From Voacanga thouarsii (taxonomy: Eukaryota > Streptophyta > Magnoliopsida > Gentianales > Apocynaceae), in assembly GCA_026120185.1 (NCBI GenBank), contig JANUWF010001101.1:1240001-1304000 (forward strand): a stretch of 64,000 bases of DNA, given 5' to 3'. Each line of letters opens with the position of its first letter. Positions within the stretch are counted from its first letter, which is position 1. Positions 1 through 11,111 of this stretch are shown here, piece after piece. The notes under the pieces are model-generated. The model saw nothing but the letters and a program-made list of their open reading frames with translations. It did no database searches and was not told where the DNA came from. Made by a program: the position numbers and the translations under genes.

Positions 1-1228
1 ATGATCTTAAAGTACTCAACCATTATCATAACTAATTATTCCCTTGGCATCATGAAGAATTAAGATAGACTCACTTCTTTTTCAATCCATAAAATCACAA
101 TCTGTTAGACAAATTAGCATCACATATTCTGTCTCAACTAATTCACCCAAAAGATGCATTAAACACAATCCTTGATTAAATTTTCATATTCTGGCAAACT
201 TAAAACATGAAATTAACCAATGAATCCATATTCTGGCAGACATCAATTAACCCTCAATTTCCTAGTTCTTCAAAATTAACCTCTTTTTCAAGCAAGTTAA
301 GAGACAACCAATTAATCTCGTAACAAGCACAAGTAATTAAATACCAAGAATAACAATCAATTAATCAAAAGATCAAATAACCTTAAAAACCGTGAATATC
401 TAAAACAATGTCAAATTACAATAAAACAATTAATACATCATTATCAAGAAAAAGAAAACAAAGGAAAGAAATAGATATTCATAGACAAGCCTTCTTCTTC
501 TTCCTTCGTAGACCTTCTTGTACAACCCTCCTTGAACTATTTATCTCGAGAAAATATTGGTGATGCAATCCAAAATATAACTAAGTCTCTACATTGTGCA
601 CCCCCCCTTCTCTAGGGTAAATTAGCCTTTATTTATAGGCTCACAAAGTTCCTAAAAGAGTCCTAAATAAAGAAGAAGTAATTACCTAAAAATAATTCAA
701 AACCAAAAAGGAATAGAAATTGCTAAAATAAAAACCTAAGAGAATTTAATGGTCCACCGTCTTTGACTTAACAATTGGAGAATTGGATTTTGACTTCAAT
801 TTGATTTCTTGATTTAGACTTTAATTGGGATTTTTTCTTGTCGTTTTGTGCTGGAGCTTGTGGAATTCGAATTGTTGAATTTGCAGTTGTTGAAGTTGGC
901 TTCCAATTGAAGCTGTGCGGAAGCCACCGAAATCTTTATCTTTGTTGCATCGGCTCAATTTGACAGACCGAAGCTGCTTCTCCTTTTTTGTTTTGCCTTT
1001 GCAATCGGCTCCAATTGAGCCATTGAATGAGCTGCTGCTGAAATTGCTTCCTTTTCCTTTTATGTTATGTCCGCTCGATTGGAGCCAACCGCCTGACATT
1101 CCTTTTCTTTTCTTTTGCTGTTGCTTTTCATTCCTTTGTTGCATTTTCTTCTTTTCCTCGGCCGTTTTTGTTGACTTCTATTTCTCATTTGCTTGGCCCC
1201 ACCAAAACTGTCTTTCTCTTGTTGTTAT
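1..1228 (-). repeat. Tat-like LTR A, left part (interrupted by Copia-1)
   Basis: This matches, block for block, the complete solo LTR at 40247-42180, starting about 300 bases inside that LTR, so the LTR begins upstream of the window. Shared landmarks are the 'cattatcataactaatt' block, a CT/TTG-rich stretch with repeated 'caattg', and the sequence resuming after Copia-1 at 9594. It reads on the minus strand, because the TGATAGGGG start lies at the right end (9984). It has no coding capacity; open frames near 821-1435 are low-complexity. The last five bases (GTTAT, 1224-1228) are the left target duplication of Copia-1. Confidence 0.8.
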
Positions 1229-2985
1229 TGAAGATAAAATTGCGAGTGAAACATAGAAAAAAACCAGCCAAGGAACAACGAAAAAAAAGCAGGACACCTG
1301 CGTGAAGAAGAAAAAAAGAAAAAAAAAACATAATTTTTCCCTCATTACCTCTTCTTGTCCTCTAAATCGGCTGAACTGGAATATGTAGAACTGGGGTAGG
1401 CACGCTTGTGGAAACCTCTGGTGCAATTCCTGCAAGCCTTCTACTTCTTCTTTGCATGTAGGTGAACGTCTAACTCTCGATCTTCCAGTATATGACCTGC
1501 CTAATATCGTTTTGGTGAAACAACCTAGGGGCCAAAGAATATTTTCTAGAGAAGGAGAGAAAAAAACGTCTGGATTTTTTCACAGGGAGGAAAACCCTAG
1601 AAAAAAATAACGTTGTTTTCTTTTATCCTGTTTAACCTAAATAAAACCCCTATGTTAAACTGGATTGGGCCAATGGATTCTTAGTTTAACCTTTTAGGCT
1701 TAATTAGTTATTCTAACTAAAACTAAATAAATGGCCCAATTAATAATTAATTTTCCAGCCCAAATAAACTAGTCCAATTAATTAAGCCTATATTAGTTTA
1801 GTCCCAAGTTAATCTTTAATTATTCAAACTGAGCCAAAACCCTGAATAATTAATTAACCCACCAAACTAATTTAATTAAATCTCTCTCTCCATGGACCTT
1901 TATTTTACTCTATCCCAATAATTAAATCAGGCCATTTAAATAAAATAAATTTCATTTAATTTAAGATCAATTCTTTAGCCCGCATTTAATTAGGACTCAC
2001 GGTCTATACTGCGGACCAAAAGACACACCGCCTTGGCTACTAAAATGACCAAAATACCCTTGCCATATAAATAGCTATATTTTGTATTTTAAATATTTCC
2101 TAATATCACGATAAGGAAATATTGACCCCAAGGACAATGTTGCGTTATCAAAGTCTCCAACCTACAGGTGAAATGACTAAAATACCCCTCTACACATCGC
2201 CGTACATTTAGAGAGGAAAAAGTGTACTAACACCTCTCTAAATGACATCTACCATCCTTAGGCTTCTAGTCCAATAATCCACAACTTCCTGGAGTGTTTC
2301 CGCTTTCCAAGGGAGCTACCCTAAAGCAAACATCCAAGTCATGTTTCCCAGGGCCCTGGACATTTTAGACCATTCGGACAACCACAAGGGGCGATATAGT
2401 ATAGAAACTATCTTATACAAGTCTGTCTTAACTAACTAGTTACATATACCTAATACACAAGTATATTGGTTCTACTATATAACCTCAACTATAGCATATC
2501 AAAGCATATGCTTCCAGCTTCGTCAGACCACCAACTCATACTCAAGTCGTAGAGTACTAGTCCACGCTGTAGTGGTAGTAGTCTAGGTTTCTATCATATA
2601 GTACTTTTAGAAACCACTACTACAGGTCCTGTCCTACGTATTCGAAATACGCTTATGTCATGAAGTGAGTGGACTAGTCACTGGCTAAAGTTAAGCCATT
2701 CCCCATTTGGAATTCATAACATAATAACCTAAACATGATGAGATTCCCTGTCTCATCAATAGGTTAAGAATAAATGTTTATGTGTTAAATAACCCGTGAT
2801 CCATACCTTATTGTGAAAGACCACCATTCACATGGATCACTTATTTAAACACAATGGGTCTGTTCCAAACAAAATTGTGTACAAACAAAAAGTAAATTCA
2901 CAAACAATTTCTGAAAATAAATTCTTTTATTAAAATATTCGATTTTACATCAGAAACCTAGTCTAAAAGGGCATACAATCCAATA
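1229..2985 (-). repeat. Copia-1 3' LTR (left in window)
   Basis: Starts tgaagataaaattgcgag and ends with the complement of the LTR start; the TGTTGG start is mutated to TATTGG here (2980-2985). It is 1757 bp, the same length as the partner LTR at 7837-9593. The Copia-2 type LTR is about 270 bp longer, partly through an internal duplication that is absent here. Confidence 0.93.
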
Positions 2986-2996
2986 ATCTCCTATTT
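2986..2996 (-). other. Copia-1 polypurine tract
   Basis: On the minus strand AATAGGAGAT directly precedes the 3' LTR. Copia-2 has AAGTGGGAGAT in the same place. This is the expected plus-strand primer position in a copia element. Confidence 0.75.
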
Positions 2997-3007
2997 GTAC
3001 TCTAAGA

Positions 3008-3844
3008 CTAGGTCAGTCCATAGATGCCCACTCCTATGGTGTCTAAGTGTCTCTTGAAGACTCTCTCAACTAAAGGCTTGGCGAATGGATCTGCTAGATT
3101 GTTTTCTGAGGCAATATGTTCCACCATGACTTTCTGTCTCTAGATGAAATCCCTGATCAGGTGGTACTTCCTCTCGATGTGTTTCCTCTTCTTTTGGTTT
3201 CGAGGTTCCTTAGATTGCGATACTACTCCAGTGTTGTCGCAATACATTACAATCGGCCTGTCCATATGTGATACGACTCCAAGTTCTGAAAGGAACTTCC
3301 GGAGCCAAGCTGCTTCTTTGGACGCCTCCGAAACTGCCACATACTCAGCTTCCATGGTTGAGTCAGCAATACAAGACTGCTTGATACTCCTCCACGAAAT
3401 TGCTCCTCCAGACAAGGTGAAGACATATCCACTAGTGGATTTTCTCTCATCCTTATCGGCCTGGAAGTTTGAGTCTATGTATCCTGTAGGAACCAAATTA
3501 TTATCCCTGTAAACTAGCATATAATCTCTCGTTCCCTTGAGGTACTTAAGAATATTCTTTACAGCTTGCCAATAAACCTCCCCTGGGTTTGACTGAAATC
3601 TGCTAACTAAGCCCACAGCAAAGCAGATATCTGGCCTAATACACAGCATGGCGTACATGAGACTTCCCACAGCCGAAGCGTAGGGAATCCTACTCATTCT
3701 GTCCTTTTCTTCTTGAGACTTAGGATAGTCACTTAAAGAAAATGACAACCCATGTCTGTAAGGGATTATAGCTCCCTTGCATGAGTCTATGCTGTACTTG
3801 GCCAGCATCTTGTCAATGTATGTTGCTTGGGATAACCCTAACAT
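3008..3844 (-). pseudogene. Copia-1 RNase H domain (3' end of pol)
   Basis: This is the C-terminal part of the copia polyprotein, which would degrade the RNA strand during reverse transcription. It begins at the MLGLSQ motif after RT and carries the copia signatures YASAVGSLMYAM, STSGYVFTLSGGAISW and MYCDNTGVV. A TAG codon interrupts it just after HLIRDFI at 3138-3140. The frame then continues (RQKVMVEHIASENNLADPFAKP) to a natural stop at 3008, 23 bases before the LTR. It is out of frame with the RT upstream: a one-base deletion near 3850 shifts the frame. Copia-2 carries a homologous block. Assignment to the family is secure; the copy is inactive. Confidence 0.93.
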
Positions 3845-4764
3845 TCTCTGTTCCTATTTCTAAGAAGCCTAATCCCGAGAATGTTGCTGGTTTCTCCCAA
3901 GTCCTTCATACTGAATTGACTAGACAGCCAAACCTTTGTAGACGACAATGTCCCTACATCATTTCCAATGAGTAGAATGTCATCCACATACAGGACAAGA
4001 AAAACCACATTAATGCCTTCAAGTTTCCTGTACACACATGGTTCATCTTTGTTTTGAATAAAACCATAAGACTTTACAGTCTCATCAAAATGAATGTTCC
4101 ATGCTCTCAATGCCTGCTTAAGTTCATAAATGCACTTCTTAAGCTTGCAAACCATATGTTCCTGGCCTTCAGCAATGAAGCCTTTCAGTTGGGACATATA
4201 GATGTCTTTGCTAAGATGGCCATTTAAGAATGCCGTCTTGACATCCATTTGCCATATCTCATAGTCATAGTGACATGTGATGGCAAGAAGGATGCGGATG
4301 GATTTAAGCATGGCTACCGGGGAAAAGGTTTCCTCATAGTCGATTCCCTCTTTCTGAGTATACCCTTTCGCTACAAGCCTAGTTTTGAAGGTTTCCACCT
4401 TCTCATCCGCTCCCCTCTTTCTCTTGTACACCCACTTGCACCCAATGGGTTTTATCCTGTCAGGTGAAGCTATAAGATCCCAAACTTGATTGAGGTACAT
4501 AGACTCAATCTCAGTTTTTATTGCTTCATGCCATAGATTTGCATCGGCATCAGCAATAGCCTCTTCGTATCTAGTGGGGTCTTGTTCCTGATGGTCGGAG
4601 ACCAGCTCAAAGGCTTCTCCAGTCCATCTATCTGGAACCCTAGACACTCTCCCACTACGACAAGGCTCCATTTGTACAGGCTCTTGAGGCTGTGCCTCTT
4701 CTTGTTCCACAGTCGGGTCAAAAGAAGTTGATTCCGTAGATAACTTCTCCTCAAGTTCTAACAT
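3838..4764 (-). pseudogene. Copia-1 reverse transcriptase domain
   Basis: Reverse transcriptase of the Ty1/copia type (RVT_2), which copies element RNA to DNA inside the virus-like particle. The open stretch begins in the linker after integrase, where a proline/glutamate-rich segment and the EPRRSGR-like motif (here EPCRSGRVSR) occur. It contains GCKWVYKRK, RLVAKGYTQ, DYEETFSPVAML, QMDVKTAFLNG and the catalytic YVDD at 3979-3990. The YVDD box is intact. The linker carries an in-frame stop next to 4789, and the frame is lost at the 3' end just before RNase H. At this level the domain could fold, but it is cut off from both neighbours. Confidence 0.94.
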
Positions 4765-4788
4765 TGTTGAACCTTTAGTGGAAGTACT

Positions 4789-6083
4789 TTAATCATCTTC
4801 CAAGTATCTAGCATTGGTACTGACTAGTACCTTCTGCTCATTGGAATGATAAAAATAACCTCCTTTTGTCCCTTTTGGATAGCCAACAAAATAGTATAAT
4901 TCTGATCTTGGTTCCAACTTGTCTCTCTTGACCAGTACATAAACTGGACAACCCCAAATCCTGAGATGATTCAGACTTGGCTTGTGCCCAGTCCACATCT
5001 CATAGGGAGTCCTAGGTACTGACTTGGAAGGCACCAAGTTCAGAATATATGCCGCTGTCTCCAGGGCATATCCCCAAAATGACACTGGAAGAGTAGCATG
5101 AGACATTATGCTTCGGACTATTTCCATCAATGTCACGTTCCTTCGCTCAGCTACTTCGTTTTGCTGGGGTGTTCTCGGCGCAGAGAGTTGGGATACTATC
5201 CCATGATGTACCATGTAGTCCTTGAATTCACCTAGGAGGTACTCTTCACCCCGATCTGATCGTAAGGTTTTGATTAATTTACCTGTCCGACGCTCCATTT
5301 TAGCCTTAAACTCCTTGAATTTATCAAAAGAGTCAGACTTGCGTCTCATCAGGTAAATGTAACCATACCTCGTACAATCATCCGTGAAAGTGATGAAGTA
5401 CTCAAAACCTCCTCTAGTTGGTGTAGACAATGGACCACACACATTAGTGTGAACAAGACTCAACACCTCCTTGCCTCTATTCGTCTTTGGTGCAAATGAC
5501 CTTTTGGTCATCTTTCCCATCTGGTAGAACTCACATTGAGGCCAATTTTCCAATATCAATGAGCCCAAAGGCCCATCATGGATTAGCCTCTAAATCCTGG
5601 TTGAGTTAATATGATCCAACCTTAGATGCCAAAGGCATGAATCATTGATATTGGTCTTTCTCTTCTTAGTTAAAGGTTCAGACTGAGCGTTATTTGATTG
5701 ATTATTAATAAGGTTTAACAAGAACAGATTTCCATACATGTGCCCAGTACATAAAATTTCTCCATCTCTACTGATAGAAATACCAAAATGGAAAGATACA
5801 GAATATCCTTGATTTATAGGTTTTGCAACGGAAATTAAATTCTGACGAAATCCAGGTACATATAAAATGTTTTTTAAAACCACTATTTTATTACAATAAA
5901 AAATAAGATCCATCTCTCCCACTGCAAGGGCCTAGACTTGTGCTCCATTGCCCACTCGTAGCCCATGTTCGCCCTTCTTGAGTCTTCTAATCTTTCTAAA
6001 CCCCTGCAAGGAGTTACAGATATGATCAGTGGATCCTGAATCAATAATCTAAGTGGAAGTTAATCCTACCATTAATATAGACT
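4789..6083 (-). pseudogene. Copia-1 protease and integrase region
   Basis: This stretch holds the aspartic protease (DSG at 6031-6042, with a TAG just before it), the gag-pre-integrase zinc-binding region (LWHLRLDHIN, WPQCEFYQMGK) and the integrase core. Integrase inserts the DNA copy. The core has FTDDCTRYGY and the AERRN block carrying the third acidic residue. The first catalytic aspartate is changed: the segment reads HTNVCGP, where Copia-2 and Copia-6 read HTDVCGP, a single transition. The second cysteine of the CxxC pair is also lost (CEFY against CESC in Copia-2). In-frame stops occur near 6050, 5923 and 5579, all in one frame. The copy is therefore catalytically dead as well as interrupted. 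Confidence 0.92.
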
Positions 6084-6894
6084 CTAGTTAGAAAATATTA
6101 TCTGTGGGGTTTTTCTTCGCTTGAAGATCTGGACACTCCTTTTTCCAGTGTCCCTTCTTCCCACATTTGAAGCACTTACCCTTTGGTTTGTTCTTGGGCT
6201 GGGCAGCTGCATTCCCCTTCTTCCTCTAGAACTTTCTGGGTTTAGGCCCAGTTCTTGAGGAAGAAGCCTTAGCAATCATGGCCTTTGACTTCGGCTTCAT
6301 GACCTTCTCCGCCATCTGGAGCTCTTTCATGAATTCAGTCAAACTCATGTTCAATTTGTTCATGTTATAGTTCAACTTGAACTGAGTGAAGAAACCTGGT
6401 AGAGATTTGAGAACCATGTCCACTTGACTCTCGGGGTCAATGACAGCCCCTAAGATTTTCGCCTCCTCGAAAGTAGCAATCATCTTGAGCATATTCTCTC
6501 GAACTGATGCTCCCTCAGCCATCTTAGTGTTTATAATAGTTCGAAGAGCCTCCTACCTTGCGGGCCGGCTCTTGTCCGCGAACATAGTAGCCAATGATTG
6601 ACTGATGGCATATGCATAAGCCATGTGCTCGTGTTTTGACTAGAGCACATTAGACATGGAGGCTAACATATAGCAACATGCCATTTCGTCAGCCTTCTTC
6701 CACGCCTTCTCAGCCTCTCGCTCTTCGACGGTGGAACCTTCCCCGATAACAAGGCAGGTCTCATAAAGGACATACTTATACTCTTCGGCTGTGAGTATTA
6801 TATCCAGGTTCCTTTTCCAATCCACATAGTTTGGACCCGTTAACTTATTCTCCCTGAGAATAATGGCCAATAGACTAAAAGAACCTCCCACCAT
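6084..6894 (-). pseudogene. Copia-1 gag (capsid and zinc knuckle)
   Basis: Gag forms the particle that packages element RNA. The start at 6894 (MVGGSFS) is supported because Copia-2 opens with the same residues at 55452 and Copia-5 with a close match at 16284. Motifs in order are LTGPNYVDWKRNLD, CCYMLASMSN, KMAEGASVREN, FKLNYNMNKL and a CCHC zinc knuckle (CFKCGKKGHWKKEC) at 6133-6174, which binds RNA. TAG codons interrupt the frame near 6638, 6553 and 6226, all without a frame change. The one after MSNVL also occurs in Copia-5 but not in Copia-2, so it may be an inherited subfamily change. Confidence 0.92.
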
Positions 6895-7822
6895 TTATGA
6901 AAATTGAAAAATAAAAGAAAGAATTTAGTTTGTGAAAACAAAATAAAATTTATGCATTGAAAATAATTTGGCTCTTAGGAAAACTGACATAGCTTCTTAA
7001 GAAGATTAACAGTTCCCTAAGCTAAGTGTATTAACCACCACAAATTAATTTCCCTTCTAGGTAATGATCTAGAGGATAACTCCATCGTGGGATGGCCGTT
7101 TCCTCTCATTTCCTATGGACATACCTCACACTATAACTTCCAACGTGGGCTGGCCGATCATAGTACGTGCCCCGGGTTATTAATTACATCATTCCATTAG
7201 ATCTGGATCCTTGTGGTATCCCAATCTTATACGGGTTCACTCCCAGGGTAACGCGAGGGGACCCACGATCTCTAATGAGGACCGTGATGGAAGCCGTGAG
7301 GCCGTTGGAACCCCTCTCCCACTTAGTCTTTTAAAATAAAGGTTTTCTGGAAAAATATCCTTTTGAAATTTCTAATAAGTTTTTCCTTAACTCAAAAATA
7401 AAATATCTAAGTCCACTAAAATCTCTATGTCAAGGTTTATATCATTTGAGAGATTTTTTCATAGACTAATTTTATTCAAGTTAAAATAGTACCTTCTGCA
7501 TCAGAAATTCCAGTGCGAATTCTTCTTTTGCGTTTTCTTCTGGTTTTTTTTTCTGCAATGGATTTGCTTGCTTTTGCCCTCCGATTTCAACCAAAATTAA
7601 TAAAACCAAAAACCAACAACCGCCTATACCCATTAAAATTGGGTTTACACAATTTATTCTTGGAAAAATAGTGAATTACATCTCACCTATACCTCCATCC
7701 AAGAGGTTTAACAAGCCATCTATCCATACCAAAAAATCAGCGAATGATCACAGTTAATCACACATAACTGTCCAATTTTATTAACTAGCATACAGGCTTC
7801 CTATATGTGCAAATATCTTCAT
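6895..7822 (-). other. Copia-1 5' leader
   Basis: Non-coding leader between primer site and gag. A block at about 7060-7320, with 'ccatcgtgggatggccgtttcc' broken by few changes and 'gaccgtgatggaagccgt', is conserved in Copia-2 (55615-55880) and Copia-5 (16500-16770). It is a candidate for packaging or translation signals. Near the primer site is the shared text 'cgcctatacccattaaaatt' (7622-7641). Unlike Copia-2, no GC-rich insert is present. Confidence 0.8.
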
Positions 7823-7834
7823 GCTCTAATACCA
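7823..7834 (-). other. Copia-1 primer binding site
   Basis: Minus strand TGGTATTAGAGC, two bases from the 5' LTR. This is a one-base variant of the TGGTATCAGAGC site that pairs with initiator Met tRNA in plant copia elements. Confidence 0.9.
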
Positions 7835-7836
7835 AT

Positions 7837-9593
7837 TGAATATAAAATTGCGAGCGAAACATAGCAAAAAACCAGCCAAGGAACAACGAAAAAAATGCAG
7901 CACACCTGCGTGAAAAAGAAAAAAAAAGAAAAAAAAACATAATTTTTCCCTCATCACCTCTTCTTGTCCTCAAAATCGGCTGAACTGGAATATGCGGAAT
8001 TGGTGTAGACACGCTCATGGAAACCTCTGGTGCAATTCCTGCAAGCCTTCTACTTCTTCTTTGCATGTAGGTGAATGTCTAGCTCTCGATCTTCCAGTAT
8101 AAGACATGCCTAATATCGTTTTGGTGAAACAACCTAGGGGCCAAAGAATATTTTCTGCAGAAGGAGAGAAAAAAACGTCTGGTTTTTTTCACAGAGAGGA
8201 AAACCCTGGAAAAAAACAACATTGTTTTCTTTTCTCCTGTTTAACCTAAATAAAACCCCTAGGTTAAACTGGATTGGGCCATTGGACTCTTAGTTTAACA
8301 TTTTGGGCTTAATTAATTATTCTAACTAAAACTAAATAAATGGCTCAATTAATAATTAATTTTCCAGCCCAAATAACTAGTCCAATTAATTAAGCCTATA
8401 TTAGTTTAGTCCCAAGTTAATCTTTAATTATTCAAACTGGGCCAAAACCCTGAATAATTAATTAACCCACCAAACTAATTTAATTAAATCTCTCTCTCCA
8501 TGGACCTTTATTTTACTCTATCCCAATAATTAAATCAGACTATTTAAATAAAATAAATTTCATTTAATTTAAGATCAATTCTTTAGCCCGCATTTAATTA
8601 GGACTCACGGTCTATACTGCGGACCAAAAGACACACCGCCTTGGCTACTAAAATGACCAAAATACTCTTGCCATATAAATAGTTGTATTTTGTATTTTAA
8701 ATATTTCCTAATATCACCATAAGGAAATATTGACCCCAAGGACAATGTTGCATTAGCAAAGTCTCCGACCTACAGGTGAAATGACTAAAATACCCCTCTA
8801 CACATCGTCGTACATTTAGAGAGGAAAAAGTGTACTAACACCTCTCTAAATGACATCTACCATCTTTAGGCTTCTAGTCCAATGATCCACGACTTCTTGG
8901 AGTGTTTCTGCTTTCCAAGTGAGCTACCCTAAAGCAAACATTTGAGTTATGTTTCCGAGGGTCCTGGACATTTTAGACCATTCGAACAACCACAAGGGGT
9001 GATATAGTGCAGAAACTATCTTGTACAAGTCTGTCTTAACTAACTAGTTACATATACCTAATACACAAGTATATTGGTTCTACTATAGAACCTCAACTAT
9101 AGCATATCAAAGCATATGCTTCCAACTTCGTCAGACCACCAACTCATACTCAAGTCGTAGAGTACTAGTCCACGCTGTAGTGGTAGTAGTCTAGGTTTCT
9201 ATCATATAGTACTTTTAGAAACCACTACTATAGGTCCTGTCCTTTGTATTCAAAATACGCTTATGTCATGAAGTGAGTGGACTAGTCACTGGCTAAAGGT
9301 AAGCCATTCCCCATTTGGAATTCATAACATAATAACCTAAACATGATGAGATTCCCTGTCTCATCAATAGGTTAAGAATAAATGTTTATGTGTTAAATAA
9401 CCCGTGATCCATACCTTACTGTGAAAGACCACCATTCACATGGATCACTTATTTAAACACAATGGGTCTGTTCCAAACAAAATTGTGCACAAACAAAAAG
9501 TAAATTCACAAATAATTTCTAAAAATAAATTCTTTTATTAAAATATTCGATTTTACATCAAAAACCTAGTCTAAAAGGGCATACAATCTAACA
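7837..9593 (-). repeat. Copia-1 5' LTR (right in window)
   Basis: A 1757-bp partner of the LTR at 1229-2985. On the minus strand it starts TGTTAGATTGTATGCCC and ends TATATTCA. The right target duplication GTTAT follows at 9594-9598. Confidence 0.94.
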
Positions 9594-9984
9594 GTTATTG
9601 TTTGCTTTTGCTTTTGTTTCTTTCTTCCATTTTCGGCTTGCTTAGCCGTGAGCCATGACCAATTGCTTCCTTTATCCATTTTCCACCTTTTCTTCTCTAA
9701 TTTTCCAATTGCAATTGTAATTGTTCCTTGCTCCTTCAATTCCTTTTTCCACTTCTTTCCAATGGCTAACCGGCGCCGGCTCCCCTTCCTGAGCTAGTGC
9801 CAGTTCTATTTTGAAAAATCCCACAATTAGCTCTAATTTTTTCTTATTTTTGCATAAAATTACAGAAAAGTATTTTTATAAGGGAAATACCAAATAGGAA
9901 AGAATATGATTAGTTATTTTACAAAATATATCACAAAATGGCCTTAAATAACTAGGAAAAATATGACTAATTTAGGCCCTATCA
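9594..9984 (-). repeat. Tat-like LTR A, right part
   Basis: Continuation of LTR A after Copia-1. It matches 41800-42180 of solo LTR C: 'ttagccgtga', 'cttctctaattttccaattg', a cggcgccggc palindrome at 9771-9780, and the terminal 'ccctatca'. The first five bases are the right GTTAT copy. The end at 9984 is the TGATAGGG start on the minus strand. Confidence 0.85.
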
Positions 9985-11111
9985 ATGTAGTTCAAGAAAA
10001 TCAGCCTACTTCTCAAGCAAAAACATAGATAACATAAATCATACCAGTCAAGCCATTTAATCAATTTCAGCATTATAAACTTAAATTTACATAACTTAAG
10101 TTAATGAAATAAGGAAAACACTCCTTTTTTTTTTTCTACGACTTAGGGAATTGATAGCCTCAAGTGAATAGATTTCTTTTTACGGGCCATATTGGCCCCC
10201 TTATAGTCATTATTATATTTTTTTTCCTCATTCTTTTCAACATTTTCTTTCTTGCCTCTTTACCTTTTTGCCTTCTGGATAGCCTCAAGAGAGCGCACCG
10301 AATAATCCTTGCTACTTCTCTCCATATTAACTCCCTTTTTAGTAGAAGGTCTTTTTTTTTTTTTTTTGTTTCAAAAGATGAAAGAAAAAATTTTCAACTC
10401 CATGTTTTTTCCAACTCACATTGATTCTTTCCACTCAATTTTTTTATTTCCTCATATCCCTTATTCATAACTCAAAGTCAAGCAAACTTTTAATCTATAA
10501 TATAAGAATTAATCAACAACTCTTCCTATATTCATCATATCATCCATATTCAAACTTAAAGAATAAAACAAAACTCAAATGCCCAATATAACCAAGGTTA
10601 ACTTAAATTCTCAAGACTTAGCAAAATCTAATGTAATATATAAGTTTTCCTTTTTAATAAAAATCCAACCATAATGAATGACAATTCTATATCCAAAGTT
10701 AAAAAGAAAATCATAACTCCATTATAGACAAATAAACTGAATTTAGCTCCAAAATTTCAAAATTTTCAAGGAAATTGCGAAATTGCAACAAAATTGTTGT
10801 TCTCAAAATTTTTCCAAAATAGCTCAATACCAAGAAAACACCAAGATAATTGAGAAAAACTTGGACAAAGAATATCACCAAACCATTCCCCCACACTTAA
10901 ACTCGATAATTTCTTAATTAGCCAAAAATTAACACAAGAAAGAATCTCCAAAGGGACTAAAAATGATAAAGGAGGTAGAAAGTTAAGAAACACTCCCTAA
11001 GTGCAATAGCGCTCCAATATATATCAAAATTGGAAGTAGAGAAGAGAGCTTGTCCAAAAGGACTTTATTTTGAGATAAAAAAAAAACCCCAAATAAAAGC
11101 ACAAAGAAAAT
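9985..11111 (-). other. Tat-like element interior, non-coding
   Basis: From 10011 onward this is collinear with 63056-63990 next to LTR D: 'caagcaaaaacatagataa', 'aaggaaaacac', 'cctcaagtgaatagatttct', and a 'cccccacacttaaactcg' module at 10888-10906. The 235 bases with the terminal PPT found beside LTR D are missing here, so the junction with LTR A is deleted. No protein domain is visible. It ends abruptly at the LTR starting 11112. Confidence 0.7.

Larger units (their letters stand above)
1229..9593 (-). mobile_element. Copia-1: complete Ty1/copia retrotransposon, nested in LTR A
   Basis: A full-length minus-strand Ty1/copia element of 8365 bp. It has two 1757-bp LTRs, a primer site next to the right LTR, a purine tract next to the left LTR, and gag-protease-integrase-RT-RNase H in copia order. 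It is flanked by the exact 5-bp duplication GTTAT at 1224-1228 and 9594-9598, and LTR A continues on both sides. The coding frame is one reading frame with several in-frame TAG/TAA codons and one clear frameshift at the RT/RNase H border, so the copy cannot move by itself. The LTRs differ by scattered substitutions, many of them C/T or G/A, pointing to an older insertion than Copia-2. Confidence 0.95.

Noticed and set aside
821..1435. Three open frames at the window start
   Set aside because: Low-complexity Phe/Ser/Lys translations of CT-rich LTR DNA, crossing the LTR A/Copia-1 border at 1229.
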